From DATEVL01 sp035471625 (lineage in GTDB: Bacteria; Chloroflexota; Anaerolineae; Anaerolineales; E44-bin32): a stretch of DNA of 10,688 nt. Shown piece by piece: positions 6,486-10,688 of this stretch (position 1 is the stretch's first letter; each line of letters opens with the position of its first letter). Location of the stretch: assembly GCA_035471625.1 (NCBI GenBank), contig DATIPT010000144.1:1-10688 (forward strand), given 5' to 3'. Below the pieces are notes generated by a model. The model had not been told where the DNA came from. It ran no database searches and worked only from the letters and a program-made list of their open reading frames with translations. Position numbers and translations under genes: made by a program.

Positions 6486-6983
6486 ATGCCGATTCTCGAC
6501 GATCGAACCCTCGAGTTTCTGAGCCATAGCCCGGAGCAGACCCTTCGGGTCGGCGTCCGGCTGGGCGAAATCCTTCGCCACGGCCATGTCGTCTGCCTGG
6601 AAGGGGACCTCGGTTCGGGGAAGACGACCCTCACCCAGGGAATCGCCCGTGGCTGGGGTGCGCTCGACGCGGTCACGAGCCCAACGTTCGTGTTGGTGAA
6701 CGAGTATCGCCGGGCCGATTCCGACATCCTGTATCACGTCGATGCCTTCCGACTGGCGACGGCCGAGGAGGCCCGGGGCATGGGATTGCCGGATCTCTTC
6801 GACGAAGGCCACGTGGTCGTTATCGAATGGCCGGCGCAGGTCGCACAAGTGCTCCCGACCGACCATCTGTGGGTGGGGCTGGGGTGGGTGGACGAGTCGC
6901 GGCGTTCGATGAAGTTCGCCGCCAGCGGGTCGGCTCACCTTCGCCTGCTCGGCGAGTTTCGGAAGGCCGCCTTCGGGGGCTGA
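6486..6983 (+). CDS. tsaE: tRNA t6A biosynthesis ATPase TsaE
   Basis: P-loop ATPase (165 aa) of the bacterial t6A37 machinery. It works with TsaB and TsaD to attach threonylcarbamoyl to A37 of ANN-decoding tRNAs, most likely by resetting the TsaBD complex. Seen: Walker A GDLGSGKTT (residues 40-48), SPTF (65-68), the YHVDAFRL block (83-90) and VIEWP (112-116), all hallmarks of the family and in normal order and spacing. The C-terminal tail after residue 125 is a little longer than in the shortest family members. The ATG at 6486 lies just downstream of a TATAAT box, so the message is probably near-leaderless. It is the first gene of the plus-strand cluster, one base from tsaB. Confidence 0.95.
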   Translation: MPILDDRTLEFLSHSPEQTLRVGVRLGEILRHGHVVCLEGDLGSGKTTLTQGIARGWGALDAVTSPTFVLVNEYRRADSDILYHVDAFRLATAEEARGMGLPDLFDEGHVVVIEWPAQVAQVLPTDHLWVGLGWVDESRRSMKFAASGSAHLRLLGEFRKAAFGG

Positions 6984-6984
6984 G

Positions 6985-7638
6985 ATGTTGCTGGCTATCG
7001 ACACCGCCACCAACCGTCTGGGGCTTGCCATCACCGACGGCGCCAGGATCCTGGCGGAGGAGACCTGGCTGAGCTCCCGGCATGCAACCGTCGAGCTTCC
7101 GCCGGAGGCCGCCCGTCTCCTTCGCCGCCAGGGTCTGACGGAGAGGGATCTCAGCGGGCTGGCGGTGACGATCGGTCCCGGTTCGTACACTGGTTTGCGG
7201 ATCGGCTTGGCGTTCGCCAAGGGCCTGGCGTTTGCCCGTGGGCTGAAGATTGTCGGAGTCCCCACCCTGGATGTTCTCGCCTCGGGTCAACCCTCGCGGC
7301 CGGAGCCGATGCTTGCCTTGATTCACGCCGGCCGCGGCCGCTGGTCGGCCGCGTGGTACAAGTGGTCAAGAAAAGCTTGGAAGCAAGAAGGTGAAGGCCT
7401 GATCGCCGAAACGGAGACTCTCGAGTCGCTGATCGAACGTCCAACGTATGTTTGCGGGGAGTTGACCGCAGCCGAACGGAAATTGCTCGGCGGGTGGCGC
7501 CAGATCCGGCTTGCCGACCCGGCGCTGTGCGTCCGCCGACCTGCAGTGCTCGCATCCTTGGGTTGGGCCCGCCTCCGGACCCGCAAGGCCAGCGATCCCA
7601 TGGCTCTCGTTCCGATCTATCCCGGCGTGCCCTCATGA
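6985..7638 (+). CDS. tsaB: tRNA t6A biosynthesis protein TsaB
   Basis: Non-catalytic ASKHA-fold partner of TsaD in t6A synthesis (217 aa). Seen: the N-terminal LLAIDTATN strand (Asp6), the SRHATVELPP segment (31-40) in place of the usual HSE..LP stretch, and the family signature GPGSYTGLRIG (64-74). The C-terminal half is variable, as usual. Start: ATG 6985, one base after the tsaE stop; the end of tsaE supplies GGGGGCTGAG just upstream. It ends in an ATGA overlap with rimI. Slightly shorter than the roughly 230-residue E. coli protein. TsaD, the catalytic partner, is not in this window, so it must lie elsewhere. Confidence 0.93.
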   Translation: MLLAIDTATNRLGLAITDGARILAEETWLSSRHATVELPPEAARLLRRQGLTERDLSGLAVTIGPGSYTGLRIGLAFAKGLAFARGLKIVGVPTLDVLASGQPSRPEPMLALIHAGRGRWSAAWYKWSRKAWKQEGEGLIAETETLESLIERPTYVCGELTAAERKLLGGWRQIRLADPALCVRRPAVLASLGWARLRTRKASDPMALVPIYPGVPS

Positions 7639-8159
7639 GACGGGATGCGGCCCGCGCCAACGGACTTCGAATCCGCGGGATGACCGTGAGCGATATCCCC
7701 GCCGTGGTTGCGATCGATCGGGCGTCCTTCCCTCTCCCGTGGTCTGAGGCGAGCTTTCGTTCCGAACTGACTTCGAACGAGGCGGCTCATCTCCTCGTGG
7801 CGGAACTGGCTGAAGACCGCCTGACGCACATCGCGGGCTATGCCGGCTACTGGCTCGTGGTCGATGAAGCCCACTTGAGCACGCTGGCGGTTCACCCGGA
7901 GCGGCGGCGCCGGGGAATCGGGAGGCGGTTGCTGGTGGAGGCGATGCTCCAGGCGGCGAGCCAAGGGGCGGACATGATGACGCTGGAAGTTCGTTCGTCC
8001 AACGAAGAAGCCCGCCGCCTCTATATCCGGCATGGCTTCGAGATCGTCGGTCGACGGCCGCGATACTACAAGGACAATCACGAAGATGCTGTGTTGATGA
8101 CTCGTTGGAACCTGGCGTACGAACGTGCAATGCCCATGGTCGAACCGGATGGTAGCTGA
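7635..8159 (+). CDS. rimI: Ribosomal-protein-alanine N-acetyltransferase RimI
   Basis: GNAT-fold acetyltransferase (174 aa), by family acetylating the N-terminal alanine of ribosomal protein S18 from acetyl-CoA. Seen: motif A LSTLAVHPERRRRGIGRRLL (81-100) with the RRRGIG pyrophosphate loop, then LEVRSSNEEARRLYIRHGF (117-135) with Asn123 and Tyr130, and RPRYYKDNHEDAVLM (141-155), the RimI-type ending. I placed the start at ATG 7635, which overlaps the tsaB stop (ATGA). The frame is open further upstream, but that stretch lies inside tsaB and does not resemble GNAT proteins. Linkage with tsaE and tsaB is common across bacteria and supports RimI over a generic GNAT. The last about 14 residues extend past the conserved domain. 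Confidence 0.9.
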   Translation: MRRDAARANGLRIRGMTVSDIPAVVAIDRASFPLPWSEASFRSELTSNEAAHLLVAELAEDRLTHIAGYAGYWLVVDEAHLSTLAVHPERRRRGIGRRLLVEAMLQAASQGADMMTLEVRSSNEEARRLYIRHGFEIVGRRPRYYKDNHEDAVLMTRWNLAYERAMPMVEPDGS

Positions 8160-8766
8160 CCCGACGCTACGGGAACTGGAAGCCCGAATCTTGTCCTGCA
8201 CCGATTGCCGGCTTCATCTGTCGCGCAAGCGTGCAGTGCCTGGGGAAGGCCCGGCCGACGCCTCCGTGATGTTTGTCGGGGAGGGTCCGGGTTTCCATGA
8301 GAACGAGCAGGGCCGTCCGTTTGTCGGGGCGGCGGGCAAGTTCCTGGAGGAATTGCTGGAGGGGATCGGCTTGTCCCGGGCGGAGGTCTTCATCTGCAAC
8401 GTGGTGAAGTGCCGCCCTCCGGGAAACCGGGATCCGCTCCCGGAGGAGATGGACGCCTGTGCAAAGTACCTGGAGGAGCAGATTCGGGTCGTCCATCCCC
8501 GAGTCATTGTGACTCTGGGGCGCTTCTCCATGGCGCGCTACTTCCCTGGAGCGCGGATCAGCGCCATCCATGGGAAGAGCCGGGAAATCGGCGGGCGCAT
8601 GGTCGTGGCGATGTACCACCCGGCGGCAGCGCTGCACCAACCCAGTCTTCGCAAGGATGTCCAGGCGGATTTCGAAGTGCTCCGCTCTCTGCTCTCGGAA
8701 GCTGAAAGCCAGCCGGAGACGCCTCCGGAGTCATCCTCCGACGCAACGCAGTTGAATCTGTTCTAA
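8149..8766 (+). CDS. Family-4 uracil-DNA glycosylase with Fe-S cluster
   Basis: Base-excision-repair enzyme (205 aa) that removes uracil from DNA. Seen: four likely 4Fe-4S cysteines, Cys17 and Cys20 (CTDC), Cys88 (KCRPP) and Cys104 (DACAKYL), the family-4 pattern; active-site block GEGPGFHENEQGRPFVGAAG (44-63; most relatives have GEAPG); and the second catalytic motif HPAAAL (157-162). I chose ATG 8149, which overlaps the end of rimI by 11 bases. A GTG at 8125 would add eight residues that do not look like the family. After the catalytic domain a polar tail (about 184-200) ends in QLNLF, which resembles the bacterial sliding-clamp-binding pentapeptide. It is cotranscribed with rimI by overlap and precedes the sugar-nucleotide genes by 24 bases. 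Confidence 0.93.
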   Translation: MVADPTLRELEARILSCTDCRLHLSRKRAVPGEGPADASVMFVGEGPGFHENEQGRPFVGAAGKFLEELLEGIGLSRAEVFICNVVKCRPPGNRDPLPEEMDACAKYLEEQIRVVHPRVIVTLGRFSMARYFPGARISAIHGKSREIGGRMVVAMYHPAAALHQPSLRKDVQADFEVLRSLLSEAESQPETPPESSSDATQLNLF

Positions 8767-8790
8767 TCTGGGCTGAGAAAGGCGAAACGA

Positions 8791-10128
8791 ATGGGATCGG
8801 ATACGCCAGGGCTGCCAGCCGCCGCCGAGAACCTGATCGAGCGATTCCGAAGTCGCCAGGCGGAGATCGGCATCGTCGGCCTGGGATATGTCGGACTCCC
8901 GCTTGCCATCGTCCTGGCCGAGGCTGGATTCAAAGTCACCGGGATCGACCTCGATCCCAAGAAGGTTGAGGCGATTCGGCGCGGTGAAAGCTACATTGAG
9001 GATATCCCTTCGGCGGAGGTCGCCGCTCTCGTACAAAGCGGTCGTTTGCAGGCCTCATCCGACTTCGGAAGCCTTGCCGGAGCCGACGGCGTCAGCATTT
9101 GCGTACCGACTCCGCTGCGCAAGACCGGCGACCCGGATCTGTCCTTCATCGTCTCGGCGACCCAGGCCCTGCGCCCGGCGCTGCATGCCGGGATGGTCGT
9201 GATCCTCGAGTCGACGACCTATCCGGGGACGACGCGCGAACTCGTGGTCAGTGAACTCGATCGCCCCGATCTCCAAGTGGGGCACGACTTCTTCGTCGCC
9301 TTCTCACCGGAGCGCGTGGACCCTGGCCGGCAGGACTGGACGACGAAGAACACGCCCAAGGTGATCGGCGGGATCACGCCGGCGTGTACCGCTGTGGCGG
9401 CGGCGATGTACGAGCAGGCCATCGAGACCATCGTGCCAGTGTCTTCGGCTGAAGTCGCGGAAATGACCAAGCTCCTGGAGAACACCTTCCGGGCCGTGAA
9501 CATCGCCATGGTCAACGAGATGGTGTTGATGTGCGATCGGCTCGGATTGGATGTGTGGGAGGTCATCGAAGCCGCCAGCACCAAGCCGTTCGGCTACATG
9601 CGCTTCCTGCCGGGACCGGGCCTGGGCGGACACTGCATCCCGATCGACCCCCTGTACCTCTCGTGGAAGATGAAGTCGATGAAGTACAACGCCCGGATCA
9701 TCGACCTCGCTAGCGAAATCAACACGAACATGCCGCGCTACGTCGTGGAGCGAGTTCAGGACGCCCTGAACCAGCGCGGCAAGGCCCTGCGGGGATCGCG
9801 CCTGTTGGTCGTCGGGGTGGCCTACAAACCGGACATCAGCGACATCCGCGAATCTCCGGCGCTCGACGTGATCGGTCTCCTGCGCGGCAAGGGCGCCGAG
9901 GTGGCCTACTACGATCCCCATGTCCCATCGCTCGAGCACGAGGGCTGGGGGCTCACTTCGGTGGACGACCTGGCCGCCGAAGCGCGGCGATCCGACTGTG
10001 TCGTGATCATCACCCACCACAGCGCTATCGACTACCGATCACTGGTCGACGCCGCCTCGCTGATTTTCGATACCCGCAACGCCGTCGGCGGAGCCGGGAT
10101 TCGAAGCCCGAAGGTCCTTCGACTCTGA
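8791..10128 (+). CDS. UDP-N-acetylhexosamine-type 6-dehydrogenase (WbpA/TviB/WecC family)
   Basis: Cytoplasmic NAD-dependent dehydrogenase of 445 aa that oxidises C6 of a UDP-sugar to a uronic acid in two steps. Seen: N-terminal Rossmann motif GIVGLGYVGLP (27-37), STTYPGTT (141-148), FSPERVDPG (171-179), the central helix with EMTKLLENTFRAVNIAMVNE (224-243; Lys227, Asn231), and the catalytic thiol in GGHCIPIDP (279-287; Cys282). The C-terminal domain begins around 330 with VGVAYKPDISDIRESPAL. GHCIPIDP and the EMTKLLENTFRAVNIA helix fit the UDP-GlcNAc/UDP-ManNAc branch better than UDP-glucose dehydrogenase. ATG 8791 is preceded by AAAGG. The stop overlaps the start of the next gene (TGATG). 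The exact substrate is uncertain; surface-polysaccharide precursor supply is the likely role. Confidence 0.88.
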   Translation: MGSDTPGLPAAAENLIERFRSRQAEIGIVGLGYVGLPLAIVLAEAGFKVTGIDLDPKKVEAIRRGESYIEDIPSAEVAALVQSGRLQASSDFGSLAGADGVSICVPTPLRKTGDPDLSFIVSATQALRPALHAGMVVILESTTYPGTTRELVVSELDRPDLQVGHDFFVAFSPERVDPGRQDWTTKNTPKVIGGITPACTAVAAAMYEQAIETIVPVSSAEVAEMTKLLENTFRAVNIAMVNEMVLMCDRLGLDVWEVIEAASTKPFGYMRFLPGPGLGGHCIPIDPLYLSWKMKSMKYNARIIDLASEINTNMPRYVVERVQDALNQRGKALRGSRLLVVGVAYKPDISDIRESPALDVIGLLRGKGAEVAYYDPHVPSLEHEGWGLTSVDDLAAEARRSDCVVIITHHSAIDYRSLVDAASLIFDTRNAVGGAGIRSPKVLRL

Positions 10129-10688
10129 TGGCTCGCTACCTTGTCACCGGTGCGGCCGGCTTCATCGGCGCCGCCCTGGCGGAAAGCTTGCTGGCGGACG
10201 GGCATCACGTCACCGGATACGACAACCTGAACGATGCCTATGACCGGCGCCTGAAGACATGGCGGCTGGATCGTCTTCAACTGCAGGGCGGCTTTGCCTT
10301 CCAGGAAGTAGATATCTCCGACGCTTCCGCCCTGGAGGCGGCGTCGGGAGACACAACCTTCGATGCCGTCTTCAACCTGGCGGCGCGCGCCGGGGTGCGA
10401 CCCAGCCTGAAAAACCCGGCCGCCTATTTCGCCGCCAACACGATCGGGGCGCTGAACGTTCTCGAGCTGGCGAGGCGCAAGGGGATCCCGAAGATGGTCC
10501 AGGCGTCGACCTCAAGCCTGTACGGCGCTCACAACCCCAGGCCCTTCGACGAATCGGCCGATATCTCTCGGCCGCTCTCGCCCTACGCCGCCTCCAAGGG
10601 AGCCGCGGAACTGCTCTGCCACACATACCACTACCTCTACGGATTGGACATCACGATCCTGCGCTACTTCACAGTGTACGGACCGGCC
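10128..10688 (+). CDS. Nucleotide-sugar 4-epimerase, 5' part (runs off the window)
   Basis: The first 187 codons of an extended short-chain dehydrogenase that would interconvert UDP-sugars at C4; no stop before the window edge. Seen: NAD-binding TGAAGFIG (7-14), YDNLND (31-36), FNLAARAGVRPSLKNP (82-97), the catalytic pair in SPYAASK (Tyr153, Lys157) and LRYFTVYGPA (178-187). NLAARAGVRPS is the form seen in UDP-glucuronate 4-epimerases and relatives acting on UDP-GlcNAc or UDP-GlcNAcA (WbpP/TviC group). It starts at ATG 10128, sharing one base with the dehydrogenase stop, so the two are translationally coupled. The pairing suggests sequential action, for example UDP-GlcNAc to UDP-GlcNAcA to UDP-GalNAcA. 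That is inference; UDP-glucuronate 4-epimerase or UDP-glucose 4-epimerase activity remains possible. Confidence 0.9.
   Translation, partial: MARYLVTGAAGFIGAALAESLLADGHHVTGYDNLNDAYDRRLKTWRLDRLQLQGGFAFQEVDISDASALEAASGDTTFDAVFNLAARAGVRPSLKNPAAYFAANTIGALNVLELARRKGIPKMVQASTSSLYGAHNPRPFDESADISRPLSPYAASKGAAELLCHTYHYLYGLDITILRYFTVYGPA

Noticed and set aside
6372..7265. 297-codon minus-strand open frame across tsaE and tsaB
   Set aside because: Antisense shadow of two well-recognised genes in GC-rich DNA; composition is Arg/Pro/Ser-rich with no recognisable domain.
9304..10020. 238-codon minus-strand open frame inside the dehydrogenase gene
   Set aside because: His/Arg/Asp-rich antisense shadow with no domain; the plus strand carries a full set of dehydrogenase motifs.
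1..10688. CRISPR arrays, insertion sequences, tRNA or rRNA genes, phage or defence modules
   Set aside because: No regularly spaced repeats, transposase motifs, cloverleaf or rRNA signatures were seen; the genes are ordinary chromosomal functions.

Overview
The window looks like a chromosomal segment of a GC-rich bacterium, most plausibly a member of the Chloroflexota. The grounds are indirect. There is an FMN riboswitch in front of a RibXY-type riboflavin ABC importer, an arrangement I recall being described from Chloroflexi. The binding protein and a DUF4349 protein are both lipoproteins. Two very good TATAAT promoter boxes occur, one of them making an almost leaderless mRNA. No phylogenetic marker is present, so the taxonomic call is moderate at best.

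Layout. (1) Positions 32-1519, minus strand: a multi-membrane GT39/PMT-type glycosyltransferase that faces away from everything to its right. (2) Positions 1704-4568, plus strand: a promoter, a complete FMN (RFN) riboswitch, a terminator-like expression platform, then permease (ribX), lipoprotein binding protein (ribY) and ATPase. Together these form a self-contained, FMN-repressed vitamin B2 uptake operon. (3) Positions 4633-6384, minus strand: a metallophosphoesterase followed by a DUF4349 lipoprotein, closed by a GC-rich hairpin with a T-tract. (4) Positions 6446-10688, plus strand: a tightly packed run of tsaE, tsaB, rimI, family-4 uracil-DNA glycosylase, a UDP-N-acetylhexosamine-type 6-dehydrogenase, and the first 187 codons of a nucleotide-sugar 4-epimerase that leaves the window.

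How the genes work together. When FMN is scarce the riboswitch should let transcription through, and RibY, RibX and the ATPase would capture and import riboflavin. TsaE and TsaB are two components of the machinery that makes tRNA t6A (TsaD is not here), and RimI is the usual companion acetyltransferase. The dehydrogenase/epimerase pair resembles routes to UDP-uronic acids such as UDP-GalNAcA for surface polysaccharide, a theme shared with the glycosyltransferase at the left end.

Most notable observations: the FMN-riboswitch-controlled importer with its own adjacent ATPase; a sliding-clamp-binding-like pentapeptide (QLNLF) at the extreme C-terminus of the uracil-DNA glycosylase; and a nearly leaderless promoter for tsaE sharing a 9-base -10 region with the riboswitch promoter. 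I found no CRISPR array, insertion sequence, tRNA or rRNA, and no clearly novel multigene system.
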